64,000 nt of DNA, from the NCBI RefSeq assembly GCF_051020975.1, contig NC_135039.1, forward strand, positions 10,080,692 through 10,144,691. The letters run 5' to 3'. Both the position numbers and the translations under genes were made by a program. Every line of letters begins with the position of its first letter. Positions within the stretch are counted from its first letter, which is position 1. The notes under the pieces are model-generated. The model had not been told where the DNA came from. It saw only the letters and a program-made list of their open reading frames with translations, and did not search any database. The DNA comes from Osmia lignaria lignaria. Taxonomy: Eukaryota > Arthropoda > Insecta > Hymenoptera > Megachilidae. Positions 22,233 through 34,305 of the stretch are shown in pieces.

Positions 22233-22880
22233 AGAGAAATTCGAAATTTTCGTCATTTTCTATTTTGCCATTTTTGATTTTTTTAAGTCGTCCGACCGCG
22301 AGAAATTCGAAATTTTTGTCATTTTCTATTTTGCCATTTTTGATTCTTTTAAGTCAACCGAACGCGATAAATTCGAAGTTTTCGTCATTTGCTATTATTA
22401 TATTTTTAAGCCGTCCAACCGTGAGAAATTCAAAGTTTTCCGCATTGTCTATTATGACATTTTTGGTTTTTTTATGTCGTCCGACCACGATAAACTTGAA
22501 ATTTTCGGCATTTTCTATTATGACATTTTGATATTTTTAAGTCGTCCAACCGCGATAAATTTGAAATTTTCGTCATTTTCTATTTTGCCATTTTTGATTC
22601 TTTTAAGTCGTCCGACCGCCAGAAATTCGAAGTTTTCGTCATTTTCTATTATGACATTTTGGATTCTTTCAAGACGTCCAACCGCGATAAATTGGAAATT
22701 TTCGGCATTTTCTATTATGCCATTTTTGATTTTTTTAAGTCGTCCGACTGCGATAAACTTGAAATTTTCATCATTTTCTATTATGACATTTTTGATGCTT
22801 TTAAGTCGTCCGACGGTAATAAATTCGAAGTTTTCGTTATTTTCTATTATGACATTTTTTATTCTTTTTAAGTTCCTAAA
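22233..22880. repeat. 66-bp minisatellite, ~10 copies
   Basis: The anchor CGTCCGACCG or variant recurs at 22289, 22355, 22412, 22478, 22543, 22609, 22675, 22741 and 22807, mostly 66 apart (57 once). Each unit carries GAAATTTTCGTCATTTTC. 66 is 22 codons, so long repetitive open frames arise in more than one frame. No translation evidence; a worn relative lies at 23155-23220. Confidence 0.93.
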
Positions 22881-23089
22881 TGCTGAACCTCTTGACGCCC
22901 TTGGCTACATATATGGACATTTAGTTTGTATGAAATCATTTCACTTACAAATTGCTATTAACGCTCAGCGGTCACAGATGTGGACATTATGGTTTTTTCT
23001 GCATTTTTATTGCTTTCCCCATTTTTGCTTTTTGAATTCCTACCAATGTAAAATGAATATTAAGTCATCTTTTGTCACTATAAAATAAA

Positions 23090-23869
23090 AAATCATCCCT
23101 GAAGAGGCTAATGTTGTTTATCTATAAAAAATGTTTATATAGGATAACATGTCCGAGGTAAATTCAAAATTTTCATCATTTTCTATTATAACATTTTTTA
23201 TTCTTTTAAATTCCCAAATGTTTAATGATCCTTAATTAACCCTCTATTTCATGAATTTTTATGACGAGTTGAAAAAATATATATCACTGTTAGTTTACTT
23301 AAAAATGAACGTGCTCATGAAATAAATAATAAAATTTTATTGGACAACGTTATTCATTGCATTTTATTACTGTTCCTGCATGGGAACTTTATACATATGC
23401 AGGTAAAAAATCAATCAAATAAAAAAAATAAAAAAATCTCCCTGTGAGTCTTTATTACATATAATAACCTTACCTTGCATGAAAATCACGAAAACAATTT
23501 TTGTTAACTGTATGTGACATTTCTCGCATATAACTTAGAGTCTTCAGTATTGTCTACATAATTTACTACAGAACATTTGAAATTTAAGTTCCCAATTGGG
23601 AATGGAATGCAATAGAGAGTTAAGATGTTGTTTATCTATTGTATAAAGTATTTATATAGGATAATATGTACACAGACGTCTGTCATTTCTATTAGCCTTA
23701 GAGTACCATTTCGCGGTTGTTATTCCTTCCTGTAAATGGTTATATTAATGGTAATTTATTTTGTGTGTCACAGGTGTCGTACAGGAAGGTTCAAAGAATT
23801 TGATTATTTTTCAGAGTTTGTGCAACTGAAAGAAAGGTAATTTTTAATGGCTTGTATTTTATTGGTCAG
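23090..23869. repeat. Dispersed repeat fragments
   Basis: The motif ATGTTGTTTATCTAT ... TTATATAGGATAA occurs at about 23111-23150 and 23625-23668. 23242-23390 is a copy of 17197-17345. No gene seen. Confidence 0.6.
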
Positions 23870-24680
23870 TATTTTAATACCTTTTTGTCAGTATTTAAAT
23901 ATAAATGGTCAGTATTTAAATCCAAGAGGTCAGTATTTTATTTATACTGACCATTCGCTATTTATGTAGTTACTGACCGTTTAGTATTTTTATACTGACT
24001 GAAAGTTGATTTATATACTGACCATAAATGGATTTAAATATTGACCATTTAATTTGTTGCCATTTTTAATTGGACATATTTTGGTTTTTCATGTTTTAGC
24101 AATAGAAATTGGTATAAATTGGTCGAACTTTTACTATTATTCTGGAGTTCGGATAAAATGGATTTAAATACTGACCATTTAATTTGTTGCCATTTTTAAT
24201 TGGACATATTTTGGTTTTTCATGTTTTAGCAATAGAAATTGGTATAAATTGGTCGAACTTTTACTATTATTCTGGAGTTCGGATAAAATGGATTTAAATA
24301 CTGACCATTTAATTTGTTGCCATTTTTAATTGCACGTATTTTGGTTTTTCATGTTTTGGCAATAGGATTTGGCACGGATTAGTCAAATTTTTACTATTAT
24401 TCTGTAGTTCGGATAAAATGGATTTAAATAATGGCCATTTAATTTGTTGCCATTTTTAATTGTACCTATTTTGGTTTTTCATATTTTTAGCAATAGGAAT
24501 TGGTATAAATAGGTCAAACTTTTACTATTATTTTGGAGTTCGGATAAAGTGGATTTAAATAATGGCCATTTAATTTGTTGCCATTTTTAATTGGACATAT
24601 TTTGGTTTTTCATGTTTTGACAATAGGATTTGGCACGGATTGGTCAAACTTTTACTATTGTTTTCTAGTTTAGGTTCAAT
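23870..24680. repeat. 130-bp tandem repeat with a palindromic leader
   Basis: Five copies begin ATGGATTTAAATA(C/A)TG at 24028, 24158, 24288, 24418 and about 24548. They are preceded (23870-24027) by alternating GGTCAGTATTTAAAT and inverse ATACTGACC motifs that can pair with the array. Confidence 0.9.
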
Positions 24681-24857
24681 TTTTTAGTTGCTGTAAAAAT
24701 CATGTGCTACTTTTTCCAACTTTCTTAATAATTTCATTTTGAATTTTGAAAATTCTTGGACACTCTATTAACATCGCTTGTTAATCGACTATTCGTGACT
24801 ATTTATGGACTATACATATAGAATGAAGAATGCACTATTGCCCATTGCAAAATTATT

Positions 24858-25320
24858 ATAAGAGGCATAATAAGTAATAAATAAAACTACAAAATGTTAT
24901 AGATAATTTAATACAACGAAATGTTCCAGAGCAAAACGTATGGAAGACTTACTACACTGTAATAAATAATTTAAGAATTAAAAAGGAATAATGATGAACA
25001 ATTTACCAAAAAAATGTTAACGTTATTAAAAAATGTAAATATCCAAAACAGTTCTTATACTTTCAATTAATATAATTAACTTTTTGTATAGCAGTCAATT
25101 AATTTATATAATTCAGTACTATTATCATTGTTTTATTATTAACATATTTTTACTTTATTATTATTCTAATATTAATTTATAAGATACAAATAATCTACTT
25201 TTCATTTTAAATATTTCACATTAATAAAGAAAATACCTCAAATAAAGAAAAATGTCTCAACTATTAATAATCATATTTATCCTCAGTAATTTTACACTTT
25301 TAAGCTGAAAAATAGTTTCT
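24858..25320. repeat. Copy of the 19619-20250 dispersed repeat
   Basis: Shares AGTAATAAATAAAACTAC, AAATGTAAATATCCAAAACA and TTTAAGCTGAAAAATAGTTTC in the same order and orientation as 19619-20060. Confidence 0.8.
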
Positions 25321-25969
25321 CGCGGTCAGACGATTATTTTAACACTCTATGCACCGGTGCCAAGCAGATGTTCCTCTCCTAAGGTAATTAAAATAATGAA
25401 AATTAAACGCGTACACTGGTAACGTAACGCTGAGTTAACGAATAAACGCGAGGCAGGAGGAACTTAACGATTTGTTTGTATATAAAGGGACAGCCAAAGG
25501 TATAAATCATGATTCAAAGAATTAATTAGCACGGACCTATGGAAATTCCATTGAATTTCGGGATAAAGGGAAGCCGTTCGATGTTCCAACACGCAACGGA
25601 TGTGCGGACTCATTCAAGGCTCACGCAAACAACGTGTTTCCAGTTTCCTTTACTCCTTTCTTTGCTCTGTTTTTCGTCCGGCACAACGCGCGCTACCGAA
25701 ACCTTTTCATCGATCTCTTTTGTATATTTTGTAAATATAAATTACGCCAGTATCCACGCGAACGACCTCCCCGTTACAAAGAGCCTGCAGGGTAAGCTGG
25801 TGTAAGAGTACGCACTGAAGCTAAAAGCGAAGTAATATGCATATTCAAGCTGTTTTAAATTTTAAGAAAAAGAATAAAAAAGTGTTTAGTTTGAAATTTT
25901 TCGTCCATTTTGTTGCTTATTTTTACGTTGTAATGCGATGTAATATTTGGTTTCAGAATCTTATTTAAG
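25321..25969. other. Non-coding stretch, nothing recognised
   Basis: Mixed sequence without repeats or a gene-like frame. The frame at 25539-25805 has no recognisable features. Confidence 0.35.
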
Positions 25970-26293
25970 TTTCCGAATGGGTCCACCAAAATTGAGAACT
26001 CAGGTTCGGTATATAACCTAAACTGACTATCAGAAATCGATTATAATTGGTGGAATTAGTACAATTTTGGGACTTCGTATGCGCTATTCGGTACTGCGCA
26101 TGCGCTATTCCACACTGCGCATGCGCTATTCGATACTGCGCATACACAGAACCTAACCTAATCTGACCTAACCTAAGATATCTCGAAAACGATAAGACAT
26201 CCAGGTCTAAAACGAACTTTCATCGGTTTCTTGTAGTCAATTTAGGTTATGTACGGAACCTGAATTCTCAATTTTGGTAGGGCCATTCGGAAA
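25970..26293. mobile_element. TIR element of the GCGCATGCGC family, copy 2
   Basis: Left end TTTCCGAATGGGTCCACCAA plus AATTGAGAACTCAGGTTCGG is inverted at the right (CCTGAATTCTCAATTTTGG, GCCATTCGGAAA). The centre has a ~21-bp direct repeat of ATACTGCGCATGCGCTATTC and a CCTAACCTAATCTGACC block. This is the most intact copy. Confidence 0.82.
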
Positions 26294-26453
26294 CACAGCC
26301 TCTTATTCTTAATGTCCGTATCGTGTGATTTTCTATTAATTATTATTTCAATAATATTTATAAATGTAGATAGTTTATTAAGGTTTGATTATCCAGATCG
26401 ATATTCTTTCAAATAAAGAATATGCGTCCATAGCAGTCAAAGGGATGAAGCTT

Positions 26454-26712
26454 AAGGTCTACAACCGTGTGCCCGCGGGCACCGCTGCGCCCGGCGACCG
26501 TTTTACGTGTGCCCGCCGACCATAATAAAAATTTTAAGTTTTCCATAAAATGTTAAAAAATGTATAAATTTTTTAATATTTAATAATTAATTAGAATTAA
26601 AGAAATATACGCGTATTTGTTTGAAAATAATTTCAGATAACTGTTTTTGAATACATATTTCGAGAAAATCTAGAATGTGCTCTTAGATTGAAAAAGGTTG
26701 AGGACCCTATAC
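26454..26712. mobile_element. hAT-like MITE
   Basis: The left end AGGTCTACAACC is followed by a 14-bp palindrome GTGCCCGCGGGCAC (26469-26482). The right end reads GGTTGAGGACCCT. Such ends with a GGCCCGCGGGCC-like box are common among hAT derivatives. No clear 8-bp target duplication was seen. Confidence 0.5.
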
Positions 26713-27831
26713 CATTTTACCTTAGATACGAAAATTAAAAGTATTCTACAGTGATCGAGACCGTAATTGCCGTTCTTTCGTTAAGGATCGGGTTGAAAAA
26801 TGAATTACAGGTGCCGTTAAGGTGTTTGCGAAGGGCGCAGCGGGATTAAAGCGAAATTGAATTGCTCGGCCGTCGCTTTTGCATCAGCCATGTCGCATTG
26901 CATCGCGGCAAAGGAATTCCATCCGTCAAACGAGCCAGCGAACAAAGTAGGAGGCGAGTGTTCGGACCGTGTGAGAGCCGAGCCGAGGGCTATATGCCCG
27001 TACCCTCTCCTCCTCTCCCTTTCACTCCTTCCATCACTTCGTAAAGAGAATTCGGAAAGAAGAAAAAGAAGCAGCACTTCTTCCTTTTCGTTTCTCTTCT
27101 CTCCGGATCCTCGAATTTTTCGTAATTTCGTAATCAAATACGAAATCATTTACTTCGAGAATTCCCTTAATAACCCTGAAAATTTCTTGAAAACTACCCT
27201 TTCATTACTATCGAATAAACCGACGGATCTAAATCTCTAGTCTGACCTCCTTCGAGGCAATTAAAGAAAAACCCACAAACGAAAGAAACGAACCCATCAA
27301 CGATGCAGGCCGGCCAGTGTAAGAAAATCGAAAGACAAATAGACGGAGGGAGAAGAAAGAACGATCATAGATAAATACAGAGAAGGAAAAGAAGAAGAAG
27401 AAGAAAAGGAGAAAGAGGAGGAGAGAGGTGCAGTTTAGGAGGCGAGAGAAGAAGGACGGGAAGACGATGTTGCAAGATGGTCAGGTGTTGATGACCAGAC
27501 AGGATGGTTAGGTCCAGCCGATGGGATAGGGGAGGCAGAAGCAGAGCGGTGGCTTCACCGCCGGGATGCCTTTCATCTTTTCATCTTCGACCGAGGGAAC
27601 CAGAGCCCGTACCTACCATCATGGGAACATCACCCTATTCCTCTTTCTCGCTTCTTTCAATACGTTCCTCTTCCTCCTCGGCATCGCCCTTCGAACTCCT
27701 TCCCTTAAGATCATCGACGATCATCCTCGATAACTATTTTCTTCTCTATCTCTGCTTACTTTCATCTCCTTCACGAATCTGATTTGGTTTATGTTTTGAT
27801 CCAACGAATCGTATTGTGTATTAAGGGTTAA
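26713..27831. other. Single-copy stretch with purine-rich low complexity
   Basis: 26760-27060 is GC-balanced and 27340-27430 is GAA/GAG-rich. Overlapping open frames occur on both strands but have no recognisable domain. Possibly regulatory. Confidence 0.3.
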
Positions 27832-27835
27832 TTAA

Positions 27836-29117
27836 CCCTTTGTCGCATATATGTGTCACGCCCTGGTTATTTTTGTACGGAAACTTTTCTTATGTGATAT
27901 TGAGATGCGAATCTAACAATCTGTTGATTCTGGGAACTTTCTTTTGTTCATTGAATTTTGTTATAAACAAATGAAGCATGAAAGAATGCTGCTTTCTTGG
28001 GAAAAAAGATTGATTCTGATAGAATTCGAATGTGGACATCGATATTTTGATCCTGATTTATGTTTTGGGGTCATTGATTACGGAATTGGAATCAGATTTT
28101 CGAAATTCAATATGGTAGATCCAATATGGTTGACTAGGAATTGATGATATTGCTATTGTTGTGAATCCGCCATCTTGAATTTTGAAAATCTGACTTTAGA
28201 TTCATAATCAGCGACCCCAAAAACCCTTACATTCAAAATTTCACAGCATTAGCAACGTTTTATATTTTATAGTCCGCCATATTGTATTCGCCATCTTGAA
28301 TTTTGAAAATCTGATTCCAAATTCGTAATCAGCGACCTCATAAACACTTATATCCAAAATTTCACAGCATTAGCTATATTTGCAACTTTTTAGTCCGCCA
28401 TATTGGATCCGCCATCTTGAATTTTGAAAATCTGATTCCAAATTCGTAATCAGCGACCTCGTTAACCCTTATATTCAAAATTTTACAACATTAGCGATAC
28501 TTTCTACTGTTTAGTCCGCCATATTGGATCCGCCATCCTGGATTTTGAAAATCTGATTCCAGATTTATAATCAGCGACTCCATAAACCCGTACATTCAAA
28601 ATTTCACAGCATTAGCGATATTTTCTATTTTATAGTCCGCCATATTGGATCCGCCATCTTGAATTTTCAAAATTTGATTCCAAATTCATAATCAGCGACT
28701 TCATAAACTCTTATATCCAAAATTTCACAGCATTGGCAATATTTGCAACTTTTTAGTCCGCCATATTGGATCCGCCATCTTGAATTTTGAACATCTGATT
28801 CCAAATTCGTAATCAGCGACCTCATAAACCCCTATATCCAAAATTTCACAGCATTAGCTATATTTGCAACTTTTTAGTCCGCCATATTGAATCCGCCATC
28901 TTGAATTTTGAACATCTGATTCCAAATTCATAATCAGCGACCTCGTTAACCCTTATATCCAAAATTTCACAGCATTAGCTATATTTACAACTTTTTAGTC
29001 CGCCATATTGGATCCGCCATCTTGAATTTTGAAAATCCGATTCCAGCTTCGTAATCAGTGACTCGAAAAAGTAGAATTAAAAGATTGTTTACACAGAAAA
29101 ATTCGTGCATGAAAGGG
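27836..29117 (+). mobile_element. piggyBac-like element A with internal 121-bp array
   Basis: TTAA + CCCTTTGTCGCAT on the left (27832-) and ATGAAAGGG + TTAA on the right (to 29121) give TTAA-flanked CCC...GGG ends. The unique left part (27836-28070) is shared with the elements at 37412 and 52804. One repeat unit then lies inverted (about 28070-28140), followed by seven direct 121-bp units and a short tail, GTTTACACAGAAAAATTCG. Nothing resembling a transposase remains. Confidence 0.85.
28147..29060 (+). repeat. 121-bp array, seven copies (element A)
   Basis: AGTCCGCCATATTG recurs at 28271, 28392, 28513, 28634, 28755, 28876 and 28997, spaced exactly 121. Each unit includes CGCCATCTTGAATTTTGAA and AATCAGCGACC. 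121 is not a multiple of three, so open frames crossing units change sense and are not genes. Confidence 0.97.
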
Positions 29118-29121
29118 TTAA

Positions 29122-31448
29122 TTAATATACCATGTTGTTGGTAGCGACAGTAACAAGATTAACTTCAAGTTAAGACACACTATCGCATAAATTTAAATAA
29201 TTAACCCCGTTACATCGTATCCACAATATTCGCGAAACTGTCGTTAGGGAGAAAGTTGTAAAATATTCGAGCGAGAGAAAACATCCAGATGGAAGTTTCA
29301 TTAACGATACTTAACATCAAATTTCCTTCTGACCATTCGTCATTCGATGTTGCAATTTTTCTGCCAGGGGGCATGAAGAGGCACAGCGATTGATAATAAA
29401 TTAAAATATCCAGAAATTGAAGAAATCCGAGCACGGTACGAGATACAACGTGGAAAAGAAGCGACGTGATGGATTAGAGGAGGTAGGGCTCGTGTGTGGG
29501 CAATGCCGTACGAATTTCTTTTGTAAACCGCCTATTCAGCCGACGGCAAATTTCATCCTTTACTCGAGTGCAACTTTAAGGCGCGATAATTCATCGGGGC
29601 ATTACGAAAGCGAACTTCGAACGCTACATAGGTACCTTTCGCCGGCAGTGTTTGCAATAAAGAATTCGTTCAGGACCGAACGAGGAGCTGCGAGTTCGAA
29701 AACGGTCGTACAGTATACAGAGGGATCGCGTGAAGACCATGCAAATCGTATCATTAACAAACCTGTTCCTTTTTCTTTCATTTATTTTTCCTTTTTTAAA
29801 CACTCGCTGCTTTGCCCTTTAACGGTAGCCCCCCCGTCTTTCTTTCATGCCAAACAGCATTTGTGTAAAAGCACGCGAGTTCGTGTCGCGTGGTCATCAA
29901 CCGCACTCGTTGGATTAATATTCTTCTTCGGATTTTCGGTGTACAGATAACTGTACACTCGCGATCAAATCAGGTTTCTTCAGGAAAAAATGGTAACATC
30001 CAGGATCCCCGAGGAAAATGATAATATAGCGAAGGGGTTCCATAATAAATTTTACAAAATTTTATAAAATAATGAAAAATTATTAATATTACCAAAATTA
30101 AGACTCTGATCGCCAGTGCACACTCGGGTGCAACGTAGCTTGCCGTCGGCATGCAGAAGGGTAGAAACCCAGCAGCATGCAATCTTGGAAAGCCTACTAT
30201 TGGAGACTTTGGGATATTTTTATAAAAATACTATATTCTTTATTCTTTATTCTTCAAGAGCGACTGGGATCGTAAGAGGCATAAGGCACTAACGGTATCC
30301 TATAAACAACATTCGGTGCACTGTTTTGAAACCACTGTGATTTATATTACCATTTATATAGCACCAGAGAAATAAGGCTGAGCTTAAGGAGCTATACCAG
30401 TGTAACACTTTTGAAAAATCGATTTTTTTTTTGCATTTTTTGAAAGTCTATACTCTGTAGAATATTATATTAAAATTTTAAGGTCGAATCTGAAATAGTT
30501 TAGGAAACGCGCTTACCGCCGATGGATCGCGTTTTTTCTCAAAACGGTATTTCTCAAATTTGCTGCAGCTCTAACTCGAATACAAATTATTGCATCGACT
30601 CGAAACTTTTTTCAGCGTGTTCAGTACATGTTTTGTCATACCATGAACAAGGATTTTTATGATTGGATGAAAAATGTCAATTTGGCACTATAAAAACTAC
30701 TGTTTCTTTAGGCTAAATTCCAAACTTTTCCTCAAAACTTCGCCATTTTGTCAGTTTTTGTTATTTTTATTATAGGATTTCCAATACCTACATTCCACCG
30801 ATTTGTACTTCTTGTAATTCTCATCTTACTTGCAAGAATTTCTTCGTTACCAGAAGCCGATGCTCGTCCGCAGAGGTGTCAGGTAATTCGTCGGTTCGGG
30901 TAAATATTTAAATAGAGCAGCTAGAAGGGAAGAGGGTCGAATAAATAAATAAATGATTTTCGGCGTGTCGGCATTTAGACAGGCAGGCAAGGATGGCTTT
31001 TTATTTGTAGGAACTCGAGGCTTCGCTGGTTCGCCGCCTAGTAATCAAAACCCGCCGAAATTCCCAGCTTTCGCAGCGGTTATTACGCCTTCGGGCAGAG
31101 GCTGCTCGCGCGGATCGTTGATACGATTTTTCCGTCACGGTGCTTTGCCAAATTGCACCCTCCGCATTCCATGCCCTTTCTTTCCTTACACCTTTCATTT
31201 TTTTTTTCCCCCCTTTCCTTCCGAAGGACAGCTCGTTGAAACGGTGTTACGCGAACAATAGTCTTGTCAGTTTAAATTACTTTAAACACGGGCAATCCGC
31301 AATTTTTACGTATTCCTTGCTTTCTTGGCAAAATATTTCAGTTAGCACCTTAAACCCTTGGCGTATAATGACGAGTCAATCTCGTGACCCACCTTACACT
31401 TCTAAACTGAACCGTACCTGGGTTATAATTTAATTTCAAAAATAATTT
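29122..31448. other. Long non-coding stretch, mostly single copy
   Basis: No gene recognised. The frame at 29417-29950 has no family resemblance and ends in low-complexity sequence. 30410-30790 (GCAGCTCTAACTCGAATAC region) resembles transposon filler but could not be assigned. 30950-31260 is GC-balanced with overlapping frames on both strands. Confidence 0.35.
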
Positions 31449-31925
31449 CAATTATAATTTGTTAATACAATAATTTTAGTTCTTACAGGAATTTGTTATT
31501 ACAAAAATTTGTTAATATAATAATTTTAGTTATTACAAGAATTTGTTAATACAATAATTTTAGTCATTATAAAAATTTGTTAATGCTAACTGTATTTTTC
31601 AATTATTGTTAATACAATAATTTTAGTTATTATAAGAATTTGTTAATACAATAATTTTAGTTCTTACAAGAATTTGTTATTACAATAATTTTAATTATTA
31701 CAAGAATTTGTTAACACAGTAATTTTAGTTATTTCAAGCATTTGTTAAAACAATAATTTTAGTTATTACAATTATTCCAATTGAAATTATTTTCCAATTA
31801 TTGTTAATACAATAATTTTAGTCATTATAAAAATTTGTTAATACAAATTTTATTTTTCAATTACTATTAATACAATAATTTTAGTTATTACAAGAATTTG
31901 TTAATACCAATTTCAATTGAAATTT
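31449..31925. repeat. Degenerate ~34-bp tandem repeat
   Basis: GAATTTGTTAATACAATAAT followed by TTTAGTTATTACAA recurs about a dozen times with many substitutions and small indels. The array is almost purely A and T. Confidence 0.8.
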
Positions 31926-33041
31926 ATAAATACAATATATGCATAATACTTCAATTTCCTTAATTAACCTCAATCAAATTACAGCAGCGAGTAGTTACCT
32001 CTGGCAGACGCAAATGTTAAGAAACTGGTACGTCAAAGGGTGAAATTTCTCTCCTGGCGAAATGCTATTATACTTTTCGATTAGTAGTAAATAGCACTGG
32101 GTAACTAACACGAGAAACAAACAGTAGCTCGGAACGTCAAGTTGTCCAGATTAAAGGGTGAAAGAATTATTATCGGCTTGATGAATCGGTCGAAAAAAAG
32201 ATAATCGCGTATGATAAGAGCAATTCGCGGTGAACGGTAGCGGTATAGGGTTAGGGTCGAAACGATTACGTTCTACACATGTTCAGGGTTAATGGTACGG
32301 GAGTATTAGATTCGAAGGGTGACCCTCGAACGAGGGATGAAAAGCAGATGCCTCTTTATAGACTCTATCCTCCTCTATCCTTCTTATGCCGTAATGTCTA
32401 TGGGAGTCTATCAGCCCCTGCTAGCGGTGCCTTCCGATGATCTATCGTCCGACTGAAAGTTAACGAGCCGATACATTACCTCGAGTAATGGGCAATACAT
32501 GGCGGATTTTAATGTCGCGTTATATTTCTTTCGTTTCACGGCGATTATTATTTTCTAGCTTCTGAGAGGCGCCTCGAAGTTCCCTTGGAAATTCCACGCT
32601 GCCACGAGACGCGGTTTACTCGTACGCGTCAAATTAGGTGAAATAAACGAGCTACGATAAAGCGTTCACATTTTATTCCGACAAACGAGACGAACGCGTA
32701 AATTGTTATTCCCGAATTCCCCAATAAATTAGAGGAAACGATTTTTCGACAAGCGGAAAATCAAATTTCTCCAACAGGACAGTCGATTATCTCGATACCG
32801 TTCGAACTGCCAGCACCGCAGATTTTCATTCCGCTCGCTGGATTATTAAAAGATCGCTCCGTTTTCGAGCTATAAATCCGACACACTCGTCAAACATGGC
32901 GATAAAATTGCTTTATTTCAGGCTTAATTGGAATCGTACACTCGCGATCGAATCAAATGGGGAAAAATAGAAATTTTTTAAATCTCAATATTGTCAATTT
33001 TTCCGGTGATTTTTACGAGGAAAAGCGATACCCCGGACGTG
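31926..33041. other. Single-copy stretch, possible regulatory DNA
   Basis: No gene recognised. 32150-32900 is balanced in composition, without repeats, and stands between two repeat-rich zones. Confidence 0.3.
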
Positions 33042-33317
33042 TAGGGAAAATCGGGGTCAAAAATAACACTGTAAATAATTCAAAATCTATTACAGCTATT
33101 AGCACAAATTTTGGATACATGTTGCAGAATTGCAATTCGAATTAATATTATCTTTGCTATTCGTATTAAATTAACCAAGTCATTTTTAATTAGATAGTTA
33201 TTTTCCATAGGGAAACTTGACTCCATCGCGAGTATAGGGGAAATTGGGGTGAAAAGTAACATTGTAAATAATTCAAAATCTATGGTTTTTCGATACCCCA
33301 AAGTAACTTTGGATAAG

Positions 33318-33642
33318 TTTCCGAACCTAATATATTATATAGCCTAAATGGACTACCAGAAACCAATTAAAATTGGTTTCAGAGCTGGGTGTCCTACCGT
33401 TTTAGAGATATCGTGGTAAGAAATTTTTGTACAATTTTGGGACTACGCATGCGCTGTTCGATACTGCGCATGCGCTATTCGATACTGCGCATACACGGAA
33501 CCTAACCTAATCTAACCTAACCTAAGATATCTCGAAAACGGTAAGACATCCAGCTCTGAAACCAACTTTAATCAGTTTTTTGTAGTCAATTTAGGTTATA
33601 TACCGAACCTGAGTTCTCAATTTTGATGAGGCCATTCGGAAA
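33318..33642. mobile_element. TIR element of the GCGCATGCGC family, copy 3
   Basis: Right end CTGAGTTCTCAATTTTGATG and GGCCATTCGGAAAC match copies 1 and 2. The left end is shortened. The centre has GACTACGCATGCGCTGTTC and ATACTGCGCATGCGCTATTC. Confidence 0.8.
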
Positions 33643-33953
33643 CACAGCCGTAGCTTTTTCTTAGCGTCTTAAAATTGTGATATAAATGTTTTTCCTGTAA
33701 GTAAGTGTTTTCTTTTTCTTTCAACCTTTAGTGAAAATTGTTAGTGAAAATTCGTAATCAAAGTCTAAAAGCGTGGTCGGGGACTGTTGTAACAACAGCA
33801 GTCGGGGTCGAATGTAACGCTCGTTCGAGCAGATAATGAAGAAAAACAGAACAAAGAAGCGAATAAGGCATATAATTCGAATAGGGAAGAGAAAATTTGT
33901 AAAAACGAGAGCGAAAACAAGAATAAAGAATGTTGTAACAAAGAAAGTAAGGG

Positions 33954-34043
33954 GTGCAGTGCATGGAATGTAAATATTGGGCACACAAGGTGTGCACTAA
34001 ACAAAGTGATTTGTACATTTGTCATAGCTGTGAAAGCGATTAA
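33954..34043 (+). pseudogene. Transposase C-terminal zinc-binding tail, remnant
   Basis: The frame reads VQCMECKYWAHKVCT and then LYICHSCESD before a TAA stop at 34041-34043. The C-x2-C ... W-A-H-x2-C ... C-x2-C spacing is the PHD-like zinc-binding tail found at the C terminus of pogo/Tigger-type (DDE_1) transposases. Upstream the frame is interrupted (TAA just before 33954), and a lysine-rich stretch in another frame suggests a frameshift. Only 29 residues survive, so this is a dead fragment. A host PHD-like protein is less likely, because the surrounding sequence carries transposon ends. Confidence 0.6.
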
Positions 34044-34305
34044 TTTCTAATTACGTAAAAGAATTTGATTTATATTTAGTTATATTCTATAGCGACATAA
34101 TTATTTTAATTCAATAAATATTTACTATCGACCCCTAGTCTTCATTTTTTATTGATAACTTTAATATTACTGCTGCAGTTGAATAATGTCAAATACCTAT
34201 ATAAAATTTTCGTATGAAACATTTTGCAGTAAACGTTATAATTTTTATGTCATTATCGTTCAAAGTCAAATTGTTACTTTTGACCCCGATCTCACCCCTT
34301 CGATA

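Larger units (their letters stand above)
33042..34305 (+). mobile_element. Degraded pogo-like transposon with nested insertion
   Basis: The left end contains ATCGGGGTCAAAAATAACAC and the right end the inverse GTTACTTTTGACCCCGAT. A second left-like block starts near 33232. The interior has a transposase C-terminal remnant (33954-34043), and a TIR element is inserted at 33318-33642. The right end is shared with 13258-13815. Confidence 0.6.

Noticed and set aside
22474..23088. 204-codon open frame
   Set aside because: It is almost entirely the 66-bp minisatellite read through. A different frame of the same array is also open, and there is no known domain.
28147..29060. CRISPR-like regular spacing
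   Set aside because: The whole 121-bp unit is conserved, with no variable spacers, and the locus is eukaryotic.
29417..29950. 177-codon open frame
   Set aside because: No family resemblance, no supporting splice or start context, and low-complexity C-terminal part.
33721..34025. Three overlapping hydrophobic minus-strand frames
   Set aside because: Antisense to the transposase-tail remnant at 33954-34043. The hydrophobicity comes from the A-rich coding strand.
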